In this document: positions 1 to 11,735 of the stretch, piece after piece
How the letters are laid out: every line of letters begins with the position of its first letter
Position numbering within the stretch: position 1 is the stretch's first letter
From: Polytrichum commune
Taxonomy: Eukaryota > Streptophyta > Polytrichopsida > Polytrichales > Polytrichaceae
Assembly (NCBI GenBank): GCA_950295325.1
Contig: OX485807.1
Span: forward strand, 51,202,796 to 51,266,795
Direction of reading: 5' to 3'
Length of the DNA: 64,000 nucleotides
Position numbers and translations under genes: made by a program
Notes under the pieces: model-generated
Database searches by the model: none
What the model saw: the letters and a program-made list of their open reading frames with translations, nothing else
Told to the model about the DNA's origin: nothing

Positions 1-636
1 CCTCTATAATATCACCCCCCTTGATGTCACTCTCTCTCTTATATCCCAAACCCCTAGGGAATGGATGTTCTCAATGTAAATCTCCCTCCTTGTGGTCACA
101 TTTCCCTCCTATACATCATGGGTTTTGACATTAAAATAATTCACCAAAGAATTCCAACCTCATGCTCACACGCATTACATTGTCATAATTGCAATGTTGA
201 CTTTGTGTTACTCCATAATATCACACGATACACTAATTCTCTATAATACCTTGTGTCCATGTTAACACTACATACCTCTTCAATATCACATGTCGCCATA
301 GGCGTTATATTAGGGAGGATAGAGTGTATCTTCATTATGTATACACAATGACATTTTACATTGAAACAAGGCAATTTCTTGAAAAACCTCAATAGCAGGA
401 CATTTGACGCCCAAATGTCTTATTACCAAGAATACGACATTCAGATGATACAACACTTTCTCGGGCTACCAAACATGTCTTAAAGAAGAGGGAGAGCACT
501 AACTCTGAAAGTGGAAGTCATAGATGGCCTATTCTACACTACTATGTGCAATTAGGTTGACCTCACCGTTTCTGAAAATAGGTTGACACTTTACCCAAAA
601 AAATTACCTTGGCTCAAAACCACATCACAAGAACAG
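1..636. other. Non-coding repeat DNA, no gene seen
   Basis: AT-rich sequence also present at 50699-51333. Only short reading frames occur (for example 61-246 plus and 183-392 minus). They match no family I know and lie in repeat DNA. Confidence 0.6.
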
Positions 637-857
637 TGATCGGGGAGATTTTTGCGCATAATCGGTTGAGATCCTAGTGTTTGCAAGTCCAACCGGTTAC
701 ATGTTGACATCCTTCGGTTTTTCTATATTAATTTGAAGTATATATCCATAAATTCCTCTAAAGTCATCTGTAATCCTCCTAAAGTCTTGAACTTCAACCG
801 GTTATACCTCAAACTCAACCGCTTCATCTGCAACCAACTGCCGGTTCTCCCCGATCA
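637..857. mobile_element. Short inverted-repeat element (MITE-like), copy 1
   Basis: A 221-bp unit opens with TGATCGGGGAGA and closes with its reverse complement TCTCCCCGATCA. Inside are repeated CCGGTT/AACCGG hexamers. The same unit sits at 51334-51554, and a diverged copy in the opposite orientation lies at about 61199-61415. The terminal inverted repeats and dispersed copies support a non-autonomous DNA element. I could not fix a target duplication. Confidence 0.6.
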
Positions 858-1209
858 TACCAAACGAACTTATAACTTCGTTTATTCATACGCATAGCGA
901 CCACAGCAGAATCCATCTCTTGTGTACTGTTATTGTGGTAACAAATATCCAAAATAGTGCGGACTGTGGATAAATTAGCTTGGGACGACTGTATTGCACA
1001 TATCAGTGTAGTTCCTTTCACATACTTATGCACATTTCAGACTTGGATGATTTTAGAATCCTTGAATAAGTCACACGTCACGAGAGATACACTGACATTA
1101 TTCTGCTTTCACATGATTCATCAAGACTCCAGATTCCTTTGAGCAAATCAACAAACTGAAAATTGCAAGTAATCATACCACCATTCAATCGAGAGGGTTT
1201 GTGTGGGCC

Positions 1210-1338
1210 ATGAACAAAGAGTTCAAGTTGTTTACATTGATCATCATAGTCATCATCACAGCAAGTCTAAGCTTTCAATCTGCCGCACTCTCGAAGGCAT
1301 CATCTCTCAAAATTCGAAGCAAACTTCGCGCCAGCTGA
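1210..1338 (+). CDS. Possible 42-residue secreted peptide
   Basis: A short frame runs from ATG at 1210 to TGA at 1336-1338. The product begins MNKEFK, followed by a strongly hydrophobic stretch (TLIIIVIITASLS) and then a small basic tail ending KLRAS. This is the pattern of a signal peptide plus a tiny mature part, although a single membrane segment is equally possible. The duplicate at 51907-52035 keeps the whole frame, with one replacement (Phe to Val after the hydrophobic core) and one silent change. That is weak support, because the copies are nearly identical everywhere. There is no family match that I recognise. A GGTTAAG that could act as a splice donor follows the stop, so this could also be the first exon of something longer. 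Confidence 0.25.
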   Translation: MNKEFKLFTLIIIVIITASLSFQSAALSKASSLKIRSKLRAS

Positions 1339-3879
1339 GGTTAAGGTTTGTCAGCAATCGAGAAACTACAAACAGACTCCTTTTTTCCTGTCTCATCTCA
1401 GGAAATTATTATTCTCCAGGCACTCATTGGTTTCTAAATTTTCTAAGACTGAAAACTAGGTAGGCCAGTGGCAGAGGATGGTATAATACTAGGGAGGGAG
1501 AGAAGAAAAAAAGCGTGGTTTTATTGGAGGTCGGTGGTTGTGCCTGCCTGTTGCTAAATTGCTAATGAATGTGTTGTGGGGCTAGTATAATGATCTCAGG
1601 GTTTGATCTTCAATTTTAATGTCCCGAACTGAAAAACAAACCCATCCCAGAAAGAATCGGAATAGGTATACCTAAAGTGGTAGTGTACAAGGATTTACTG
1701 ACAGACTCGGTATAATTCTTCGATCATGGAACTAACTTAGCTACTTACAGATCTTTGTTTTTGCAACACCGAGGAAACTCTCGGTGCAAAGTGCAACATT
1801 GTCCTTCAAACATGTGGACCTCCTGCTCTCAGGGCCTTTTATGTGTGGAAGCAATGGTCATCTCTCCGGTCCCTGTAATTTGATTACCTGTAAGTCACAA
1901 CACAGATTGATCATTCCATTCCTCTGCGTGAGGAAATGCAAATTTTTGCAATGCACGTGTTCCAATGGTTTCCACTAAATGATCTTGAAACTCGCAGTTA
2001 CTTATCTTGTCAATGTGTGCAAAAGTTATCATCTAATCATTGATTTTTCCCAGCAATGAACGTGGGCCACACTAATTCCTACATATAGAGTGTGGGAAGA
2101 AAAGAAAAGGTATGGCGGACGACCTGTAATGAGAAAATGAAAATCACGAACAAAAACTTATGCAAATAAATATGCACAACCTACATTAGGATGGCTGCGA
2201 GTGATGCCAAAATTGTGGCCTGTTGGCTTGATATGTTCAAATACATCTAATGCGGACAAGTGCCCTATGAGAGTAACTCTTATGGTCATTAGCAAATGAT
2301 TCTCTCAAACATGATCGGCTTCCAAAGATTTTTGGGCTGAAGTCGCATGCTGATCTCGTTCTCATGTCCATGTAAACCTACTATAAATTTTCACTGTCCA
2401 CTAATTGTTGGGAGAGAGACAACCTTCTAATTTCTTTGACTCTCAATTCTTCAAGGTCGAAAGTGATTTAGAGGGTTACCTCTCTGCCAGTAATAATTGG
2501 TGGGCAATGGGAATATGAACCTTATTGGACGGGGATGAGCATGCAGCCGTGCACCCAAGAGACCTACAATTGACTATTTTTCAATGCCATAGGTGTTTCT
2601 CCAATGCTTCCCGTAAAAATCCATATGAAAGATTGAAATGTAATACTCAAAGAGTTTGAGTCATCTATGAATCTCACTACAAGAATTCAAAAGGATATTC
2701 ACCTTAATTTCTAGATTCCTATATGAAATAATCCCAAAGTATGTTTTCCATTTTTTTAATATGTCTTTCTTAAATGCAATTATTGAATTATTGCACCAAG
2801 GTTACATGTTTAAGGTTGCAGTTCCTATGAAACATGTATGTGGACCCTTTTTTGTTTCAACTTGTGTAATAAAAATGTACAATATTTTCTTCAAAATTCA
2901 TGAATATATTATGGATTTTATAATCGATGTTTGTAGACAATATTGAGGACATGTTTGAAAGCTTAGGGCTTTCTAAACACCCACACTAACAACATACAAC
3001 AATAAAGTCCTAAATCACCTTCATAAATATGTTTTTGCATATGCCCTTCTTGTTAAACGTCTATTATATGATGCAACACATGGTTCCGAATACTCATCTT
3101 TTTCCTTTTTTCAATACTTTTCTACATCTATTCTATACCATGATGATGTTAGCATTATGGCGTATGTGGTGGATAGGGCATTCGCTTAATGAATAGGATT
3201 TTGGACATGCATAGGGTTCATCCACCTACAACATGCTCAAACCACGGAAGTACTTAAAGGGACTCCAAAACTCCCAAAAAAATGGACACTCTAAGTTGCA
3301 TTTACCCATCACATGTACCAAATATATATTCTATTAGGTTATAATCTTTCTAAATGATCTTTAAAATACCCTATTATCAAAATATCCGCCCCATGACTTT
3401 TTGACCATTGAATGTTGGAAATATCTTGAATAGGTAAGTTCTTAAAGTTCATTCAAGTTTGGCATTTCACGTACGGGAAGTTCCTGAAATGCCTAACTTC
3501 CTCACTAGGCCTAAGCCTAATTTGGTGCCCACATCAGTATCTCGATAAATGTGGCAAGTTTGAAAATTACATCAAATTAATCAAACTGATTAAGAGTAAT
3601 TAAATAAATAAAATATTACTGGAACTAATTATGATGTAATTGAAAATTTCAGCTTGATAGGCTTAATTACACTATTTTATTTATCATTATGCTTAATCAG
3701 GTGTAATGCACTCACTTGCACTTAGCTAGGTAGTCTGGGCTTAAGTAGTTTGAATGAGTATGATTACTTGTAGAAATTTAGGCCTTGCACTTAATTGCGC
3801 TTGATTATGCTTAATTATTTGAATGGGTTTGATTAAGTTGAATGTGTATGAATACTTGTGAAAGGAGAAGACATTAATT
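1339..3879. other. Repeat DNA without recognisable genes
   Basis: Shared with 52036-55010. No coding signal was recognised. Positions 1926-2072 occur a third time in diverged form at 49735-49885. The octamer CTTGTTAA at 3049-3056 is the empty site for the MITE found at 53757-54166. Confidence 0.5.
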
Positions 3880-4360
3880 GAAATAATTGAAAAATAATCA
3901 ACTAAAATCAATACATTATCTCAAGTTTGATTTTAAATTGACAAAGGCACTTTGAAATGGTAAAGCACAAAATATTATAACCTTCATGCTAATGAGGATT
4001 TTTTTAATATTCCTTGTTATGAAGTTGAATACATGTTTCATTGACAATTTCATTTAAGAAGTTAAATCCTAGTCAATTTCTTATTTACTAAGTGGAAGTG
4101 TGTGTGTGTGTGTGTTTATATATATATATATATATATATATGATTTTGGACCTTGGAGGTGAGGTGCACTTAATATGGGTCTTGTGGACAAATGGCCTTC
4201 AAGACTACAAGTGCAACTTTTTTGAAAGTCGGGTGGGGCAGGTAGCATTTTTGTAGTCAACTTCTAAAATTTTCTAAAATTTTCATCGAGGGAATAGCCC
4301 AAGGTTCTCTCTCCTAGTGAAATATCCTCTCATCTAGAAACTATAACAAACTCCACTACC
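3880..4360 (+). repeat. Dispersed repeat family, left copy
   Basis: Shared with about 55010-55480. A diverged copy in the opposite orientation occupies about 60640-60960: its reverse complement follows this stretch through the AATGAGGAT segment, the GTGCACT-AATATGGG segment and the AAGTCGGG segment. Between the two conserved halves is a (TG)n(TA)n microsatellite, at the position where the inverted copy has only a short ATATATAT. The family type is unknown. Confidence 0.6.
4098..4141. repeat. (TG)n(TA)n microsatellite
   Basis: A run of TG dinucleotides is followed by TA dinucleotides. The duplicate at about 55215-55270 is longer, so the locus has changed length since the duplication. Confidence 0.9.
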
Positions 4361-7300
4361 AAAAGCTTCAAGCATGCAGGGTTCAATTTCCCAAATGGCA
4401 CAATTTGCCTACTCTCACATCAAAATTGGAGGAAGTCACCATATTTTATTTATTTTGCGTCGGTGTCAAAAATCGCCAAACCATATTTCTAAAGCACTCA
4501 AGATATTTTTCAAACTCTTAAATTTATGTTGCATGCTAACGCATGCACATACCTTAACATAGCCATTGTGGTTATCATATTTTTCTTTCTACAATAACCA
4601 TACACTAATGTGTGTAGGTTAAGTGCAAGCATGTGAAGCTATAATTGAGGTTAACCTTTAGTAAGCATCCGAGAGGGCGAAACTGAGCCTCTTCATGCAT
4701 AAAAACATGTATTTGAGTCACATGTCTTCATTTCGAGTTGATTATGGCAAAAGTTAGTATCCCTATCAAAAAATTAACTCGTTCTTCGAGTGCACTTTCC
4801 AAATTGGTTAAATGCCTTAATGTTTATTTATGAAATACTAAATATGAAAATTGAGTATCCTTGGATATACATACATTCATACATACAAACATTGTATTTT
4901 GATCATCAATGTCACGTATAAGTATGTTTAATCATATCCTTTGGACATCAGTGGTGAACTATTATTAGCCCCAACAAGGACTTCCACTACCCCCAAGTTG
5001 CTCCAAAAGTGTATTAGAAGGTCCAAATGCATTACACTTATCTATAAAGTCCCTCAAAAAGGGATCGAACCGTACATGGGTTTGATCCTTCTTTGAGAAA
5101 ATATTTTATTAAGAGCTCCTTAGCTCGTTGTATGTTGAAGCCTAATTTTAAAATTGGTGCAAATTTTGGCTCCTCCTCTTCAATTCCCACCTTCCAAACT
5201 TTGAGAGAATTATAAGATCTAAAATAAGGCATGTGCATGGGACCTGCCATCCTAAATCCCCATTGACTAATGCAAGGTTACCTTGGCCCACCCATCATAA
5301 TAAGACAAGCTAGAAACTCTCTTTTTGATAGCATGCCACCACTCTTTGAGTATGGTAATTTAAACATTAAGAAAAATTGGGGGACTTTGTGTTAATTCTC
5401 ATGAACTCAAGGTTTTGGTACTAAACCCATGATTTCATCTCCTACTCTTTCCAAATAACTTCATTATCTTTAAGAAACACATCATGTGCACAATCTTACC
5501 TTAAACTTGCATAATTTCTTGCTAGGTTTCTATGCACTTGTATTGCAACTTTCATATCAAGTGTCTTTAATTCAATTCATATGATTTTCTTGTAATATTC
5601 CTTTTACTTGATGTTTGATTTTATATCATGTCAATACACAATGGAGCTCCAATGTGAAACCATAAATGTCTCTTGGAAAATGTCAATAAATTTCCACATC
5701 TCCAGCTGAAGGCTCATAAAGAACTCGTTGGTTGAAGTGGTGGAACTCCGGTCCCATGACAAGGGCTTCACTTCAATTCCCACCTCCCGACCTTGAGTAG
5801 ATACCCCCATCAAATCATTCCTTATCCGAGCCTCTCTTTGAGCACATGAGTTCAACTTCAATTTTTTATCCTTATCTTTAAAGTTTGGTTATTGTGGTCG
5901 GAATTCAAACCGAGTATTCGAATATCTGATATAAATAATGGTTTTAGGTCGCCTACAAGCCACTTCAAGCACTCTTAACTTTTGCTTACATTATTGGACT
6001 ACTGTGTTTGCCAATGTTTTTGGAATCCTCTCAGTAGTGTCGTGAAAAGAAAAAGAATTTGCATTTCTTGTCTCAATCATATGCTTAATGCTTATTCCAT
6101 CGATTTTTCAAGTGTGTTGGACATACATTGTAACAATCAAGGTTTCACACTCCCCCTTGGTAAGTGCTACAAAAAAATGAATAAAATAAAAGTAATGTCG
6201 ACATTTATTTTACATTGACGTGAATGGAAGCCCATACTACCATGCCTTGATCATGTTTTTACCAAGCTTTAAACGAGAGTTCCCCTCCTTCCTTTTGGGA
6301 GGTGTCAAGCTCCATGGGGAGTATCAAAGAAGTCAAGGTCTAGGGTGTTTTGTCTCTTGCATGGGGGAGGGGGGGGGGGGGGGGGGTTCGCATGAGCTTG
6401 TTTGTTGTCTAAGGGCCACTTCACACACGAGCCAAGAGCCATGCCCATGAAATTGTGAGATCCCGAAAGAAAATGTCCAAAGGCCGCCGCAAGACACCTC
6501 CAGAATCACGTAGTGTGGTCACGGACCCTCAAGTGTAGTGTGAAGCCATAATGCGTCAATGGACCCTCAACCAAATGCTATTTCAATGAATTTCTATTCA
6601 TGCGGGTCCTCACACATGATAGAATAAACTAATCAACGGTTGTGAACGTTTGGAGTGCCGCCATGGTCTCCCAGTTTTGCGGTAGGTCTACCTCCAAGAG
6701 GTGGTTTTTGAATATGGAGCAAGTGACCATGAAACATGGTCCATTTGATGCCATGTAGGAATCCATGTACACTTCACATGCATCTTCGTGCATTCACATA
6801 CTCCGTTGGCCCTCAAGGGTAGTGTCACGGGTAGATCACTTAGTGCATTTTAAAAACGACGTGCGGCATAATATAGAGAGGATTAAAATCATTTGAAATA
6901 AAAATTATAAAGGAATTCCAAATAATGAAGGGGCCATTAAATGTAGACAATCCCATTATAAGTAAGTTAGATGAACATAAAACGTGGGCCATTATTTTTT
7001 TGTAAAATTAATATAAGGATCCTAGAAGGTATGTTTAGTATGGTATGTAAATGGGTTTAGGACTCATGGGGATGGATGATAATTGGGATTTCCGTCTGTC
7101 CAAAATTACTTAAAAGGAATATAGAGTACAAAAAATTGCAGTGACTTGGACAATATAAGTAATGGAAGGGTGCAAACAAATGGGCCATTTTTGAAATTTA
7201 AGTAATTATAGGGAGGCTTTAATTCAACCATTGAAGGTAAATAGCCCCAAAACAAAAAGCCCCCAGCCGCACGTGGTGCACAAAAATGCCTTAGAGTGAT

Positions 7301-7825
7301 CTGCACGTGGGTAGTGTGAAGCGAACTTGGACCGGCTCCGCCTTTTCCACCAATGAGAGTGCTGGAAGTCCAATGGTAACGGGCTCTCTGTCTCATGTGT
7401 GAAGTGGCCCTAATTTTCTGTCGTTGAGGACTACAAAGGTATGCAATGGACTTTACGGCGAGGTGCTCCAAAACATCACCCTGATAAGAGTCTTTTTTTC
7501 AAGAGCCAACTCGGCTTCAAACCAAGCACATGTTGCTTCTTCAGCCAATCAATACATATATTTTGCTGCGCTCATTCTTGCTTTAAAGCACCATCCGAAT
7601 CTTCAGATGATTTTCAAGTTTTTATTTAAAACAAGGGACCAAAAGAACTATTTGATCATTATTGAACAGAAGACTCTGAAAAGAATTAGAATCCGAGCCT
7701 ATGGCCGGACTTGAACTGGAAACCTTTCCCATTTATTATAAATATGTAATTTTTCTATTGCGATTCCCGAATTTAAGACCGACTTAGTACGAACATAGAA
7801 GCAAGGTTGAGTCACGCTGGCGACC
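4361..7825. other. Left-copy repeat DNA, two parts missing from the right copy
   Basis: No gene recognised. Positions 4760-6757 and about 6818-7309 have no counterpart in the right copy. An 18-base G run (6369-6386) lies inside. Short frames here show no family resemblance. Confidence 0.5.
6369..6386. repeat. Poly-G tract (18 G)
   Basis: An uninterrupted run of 18 G, preceded by five G and one A. It could form a G-quadruplex. The run length may be unreliable in the assembly. Confidence 0.85.
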
Positions 7826-7960
7826 CCATGTCACTAGGGCGTTCCATGGCCCTGAGCGCAGATTCAATCTGGGCCATGGAGGCGCCCTGGGCCCATCGAT
7901 GGTCCAGGTTGGGCCATGTAGATACCCCGGGCTGCCTCCAGGGCAACGGGGTAAAGGGGG
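7826..7960 (+). repeat. GC-rich dispersed repeat, copy 1
   Basis: A GC-rich block in otherwise AT-rich DNA, with repeated GGGCCATGG and GGCCCAT words. Copies lie at 56465-56602 (same orientation) and 36988-37098 (reverse). In the third place it truncates a gene exon, which shows that the unit has moved or been copied on its own. Confidence 0.7.
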
Positions 7961-9826
7961 GGCGGAGGGCCCACATAACAGGCCCCAAGCTGGGGGCCAC
8001 TTCGCACACAAGGCTAAGCCATGTTCGCACTTGGAAACAATGGGATCTTGACCAATTATGCCCAAAAACCTCCCCAAACGCTGGGCATTGCAAATCCAAG
8101 TGCATGATGAGTGTGCGTGTAAAGACCGGCAAAAGACTCCGCTGCAATTCAATGCAAAAGACTCGTGCTTCAAATGATGTTATTTGTGTTACTCTTAGTG
8201 TATAATTAGTATTAAGCAAGACAAATAGAATTGGTGACACTAAGTACCTTATTTAGTGAAGGACAATAAGGGGGTCCATTTCGCACTCAACTTTGACACA
8301 AAGTGTTTTCATGTCAAAATCTAGAAGGTGGTATTGACACATGTGCTACTTAGTAGAGCAAATTCGAGTGAATTGGGCACCCATCTTAGTCGACAAGTAA
8401 GGGAGAAGAAGGCTTGCAAATAAAATGAGAATGTGTATTTACGTATTTATTAAGACTAAGATTTCTTAACTCACAAATATTAAGATAGAATACAAAGATC
8501 AAAGATCATACAAAATACAAACAAAATAGTCTCAGTTATTTTCAAAGAGCTCAAATCACCTAGTGGGTGGTGTTAGGCAATTCCAAACTTTTGATGAGCT
8601 TGGAAATAAGAAAGCAATTTTTGAAAATGTGATTACTCGTGCTTGAGAAGATGTTATTTGTCGTTTTGAAATGTAGGTGATTGTATACTAAAAGACTGTG
8701 GACATGATGTGTGCAAGCATTTGGCATCATAGTGGAGACATTAAACTGGATGTGCACCAACGATTTATTCCAGCATTGGCCAAAAAGTCCAAAATTATCT
8801 AAAGATTAATTTACTGTTTTAGTGAAGGTTTGGCCCATGCATCTTTGGCAACCATCAACTAAGATATGGTGGTAGCATCGGCCAATGTGCTAGATGCCAA
8901 CTGCAATCGTCACGGATGGAAGTTTGGTCAATGCAGGTGAGCAGACTGCTTTGAATGGTCCCAACTCTCTAAGCATATTCTAATTGAACAAGGCGAAGAA
9001 ACTAAGGAACCAATCACAGATAATTGAGACTTGAATGAAATCCATGCCAATTATCAAAACAAAGTTTTGGTATATTTTGCATCCAAGGAATGATGTGATG
9101 AAATGTTATCATGGAGGATTCATATTTAGATGAAAAATATCAGTCCTCCGTTCACTTTCACACATCGCATTGTTAAGCTTGTCATGAGAGGCATTTCTTG
9201 CAGATCTTGTGTATCAATGAACATATTACTTAAGATCTAAGGTCTTCAAAAATTTGTGTGTCAATTTTGCACATATAGTTCAACAATCATTTTTTCAACA
9301 CAATGACACGATGGTCTACCAATGATCATGCCCACATGACACCGTCTAACTATCTAATTATCATTACGGGTGGGATATTACAGTAGTGATCTCAAATGTT
9401 TTCTGGTCTTATATGTAGAAAGAGCCACTCACAATTTTGTGACAGTAGGTTGAAAATTTGTGTCCTTCGCATGATGAGCAGTTGTCCATAGTCAACAATG
9501 CACAGTTGTTGTGAAGTGTCTTTCACAAAATGTATCCATTGCTTCAGATGTAGTAATGGATCAATCAACCAATGGTCTGTATTTCTCCTGTCATCCTCTA
9601 AAATAAAATTTGACTCTAGTCTTGGTTCAATTTCAATGCGGAATTGGACCAAAAAGTGTTTATCCTTCAAAACTTGTACAAATTAATTCATAGGACCTAA
9701 ACTTTAGGAAAAACTTAGAGATGCAATACAGTAGGTATAATGACATTTTAGTACATATATAGCATGGAAGGATACATCTTTAATTGTAGATTTGATGTTT
9801 TTAAAGTGTTGCCTAATTTATTAAGG
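7961..9826. other. Repeat DNA without recognisable genes
   Basis: From 8029 it pairs with 61365-62339. Positions 8036-8080 are only the tail of the inverted-repeat element seen whole at 61199-61415. Positions 9004-9610 are absent from the right copy. Confidence 0.5.
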
Positions 9827-10187
9827 TATGATGTGAGCCCAAAATGGTGCCTACATGTGTTCTTAACCCTTTGAAACTATTCGAAGTTATGTTTTGATAT
9901 TTTATGATTATTCACAAAAATATAAAAAGAGTGAGGCTTGAGTGAAGTTATGTTTAGACCTTAGGTTGATTAGAAGTTTAGCGGTGTGAAGAAAGTTCTT
10001 TAGTTAGGTGAGCATAGTGTGTGGTGAACCAAGGGTGGCTCCTTGAGTTAAATGTTTGAATTAAGATCTAGGTTGTTGATTTAAGAGTTGAAGGCTTAAA
10101 GGATAGGATGAGAGCCTACAAAGTAGGAAAGGATCAAAAGGTTTATCTTGAGCCTTGGGGGTGCTCACCTACTCCCTTTTACCTCAC

Positions 10188-10194
10188 TATATAA
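10188..10194 (+). promoter_or_regulatory. Putative TATA box of LTR element A
   Basis: TATATAA is followed by a CT-rich stretch (about 10199-10228). In the family, the pyrimidine-rich tract recurs at the same place in elements C and D. This is the arrangement expected at the U3-R border of an LTR. Activity is inferred. Confidence 0.4.
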
Positions 10195-10504
10195 CCTTCA
10201 CTCTCCCCTCTCTCTCTTTTTCTCTTTCCTTCGTGCTCCGTTGACACCCCATGTGTTATAAGTGTGGGTGTGTGGGGAGTAAGATAGGTGCACGTGTGTG
10301 TGCAAGGCTTTAAAGTGAAGAGCCAAGACCAATTAGTCTTGAAGTTAGCTTTACATTGTTTAGATGTCGCATTTTGATTTAAGGCATTTAGAGACAAGTG
10401 TTTAGTTCATAGTGGTTAGTTTATAGTATTTAGAATTATAGTAGGTAGATTTATGGTGTTAGATTTATAATATTAGATTAGTTAAGTTTAGCATTTGGTA
10501 GGAA

Positions 10505-11290
10505 GCTAGGTGTATCCACAGCTGTGATAGTAGAGAGCTGGGTGTATCCACCGCTGTGATATTAGGGAGCTGGGTGTATCCACAGCTGTGATATTAGGGA
10601 GCTGGGTGTATCCACAGCTGTGATAGTAGGGAGCTGGGTGTATCCACCGCTGTGATATTAGGGAGTTGGGTGTATCCACAGCTGTGATAGTAGAGAGATG
10701 GGTGTATCCACAGCTGTGATAGTAGAGGGTTGGGTGTATCCACAGCTGTGATAGTAGGGAGCTGGGTGTATCCACCGCTGTGATATTAGAGAGCTGGGTG
10801 TATCCACAACTGTGATATTAGGGAGCTGGGTGTATCCACAGCTGTGATATTAGTGAGCTAGGTGTACCCACAGCGGTTGGCTGTATCCACAGCTGTGATA
10901 GTAGAGAGCTGGGTGTATCCACAGCTGTGATAGAAGAAGGTTGGGTGTATCCACAACTGTGATAGCAGGGAGCTGGGTGTATCCACAACTGTGATATTAG
11001 GAAGCTGGGTGTATCCACAACTGTGATAATAAAGAGCTGGGTGTATCCACAACTGTGATAGTAGAGAGTTGGGTGTATCCACAACTGTGATAGTAGAGAG
11101 TTGGGTGTATCCACAGCTGTGATAGTAGAGGGTTGGGTGTATCCACAGCTATGATAGCAGGGAGCTAGGTGTATCCACAACTGTGATAGGAGAGAGCTGG
11201 GTGTATCCACAACTGTGATAGGAGAGAGCTGGGTGTATCCACAACTGTGATATTAGGGAGCTGGGTGTACCCGCAGCTGTGACATTAGGT
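10505..11290 (+). repeat. 32-bp minisatellite inside LTR element A
   Basis: About 24 units of 32 bp, each with a GTGTATCCACAGCTGTGATA-like core. The core holds the perfect palindrome CACAGCTGTG in many units. Because 32 is not a multiple of 3, the frame rotates and long open frames appear on the minus strand (10506-10775, 10818-11210). These are by-products of the repeat and not genes. Neighbouring units differ by one to three bases. Confidence 0.95.
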
Positions 11291-11421
11291 GGTTGGGCTA
11301 ATCAAATTAGGAACGACATTGACGGGTGAACTTGGGAGTGAATGGCGAAGAATTGCGGAAGATGATGTAACGCTAAGTGATGAGAGTGATGAGTATTTTT
11401 TAACATTTGTGTACTCATCAC

Positions 11422-11601
11422 ATGGAGTCAACAAGTCACAGCTTCAGCGAGGTGACGAACACTAGTGAAGAATCAACGGCCAAAACTAAGGTTTTAAGAG
11501 GGAAGTCCTTAAGAGCATGTGTAGCTAAGGCTGTGGGATGGACCCTTGAGGCGGCCAATGCTATACCCAGTCAAGAAAATTGCATTAATAAAACATCATG
11601 A
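11422..11601 (+). CDS. Small frame conserved in the LTR family (59 residues)
   Basis: The frame runs from ATG at 11422 to TGA at 11599-11601. Its core RGKSLRACVAKAVGWTLEAA closely matches the product of 19913-20083 in element C (RGMSLKACVAKASGWTLEKA), and in both the stop follows about 20 residues later. The N-terminal parts are Ser/Thr/Glu/Lys-rich and poorly conserved. Both frames sit downstream of the minisatellite and upstream of the 3' end of their element. Conserved protein sequence between elements that differ much in DNA hints at a translated product, possibly the start of a larger retrotransposon frame. No function is known to me. Confidence 0.4.
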   Translation: MESTSHSFSEVTNTSEESTAKTKVLRGKSLRACVAKAVGWTLEAANAIPSQENCINKTS

Positions 11602-11735
11602 CTTAAGAGAAGTTGGGGGTTCATTGAGATGGGTCTTATATCTCATGTTGCTACTTTTGGTGTGACACATGTGAGTCTCAAAACCATCACCCGGACTAAG
11701 ACGCTTAAGGGTGGTGGGTTTGGCCTCACATATGA

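Larger units (their letters stand above)
9832..11730 (+). mobile_element. Solo-LTR-like element A (with TSD and empty site)
   Basis: This 1,899-bp insertion starts TGTGAGCCC and ends GGCCTCACA, and is flanked by the 5-bp duplication TATGA (9827-9831 and 11731-11735). The right copy has the site unoccupied, with a single TATGA at 62581-62585. TG...CA ends, a 5-bp duplication, a TATATAA box at 10188-10194 followed by a pyrimidine-rich tract, and AATAAA at 11587-11592 fit one LTR of a retrotransposon left after recombination. No gag-pol sequence is present. Relatives with collinear parts are at 16686-18303, 18394-20247 and about 28602-29909. It contains a 32-bp minisatellite and a small conserved frame. 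Confidence 0.85.

Noticed and set aside
824-1033. Minus-strand frame with GTTLICAIQSSQANLSTVRT resembling an ankyrin repeat (also 51521-51730)
   Set aside because: Only one weak partial unit, running into the inverted-repeat element. No neighbouring ankyrin units or supported splice sites.
7690-7790. tRNA-like T-arm (AGTTCAAGTCC on the minus strand, also near 56330)
   Set aside because: A 5-base acceptor-like pairing can be drawn, but no D arm, anticodon arm or A box fits. Probably chance or an old tRNA-derived fragment.
7812-8240. Overlapping 129- to 142-residue frames on both strands
   Set aside because: Open in several frames because of GC-rich repeat DNA. The right copy breaks them by the 4.7-kb difference.
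10506-11210. Long minus-strand frames in the minisatellite
   Set aside because: The 32-bp unit simply lacks stops in those frames. The peptide is the repeat read in three rotating frames.
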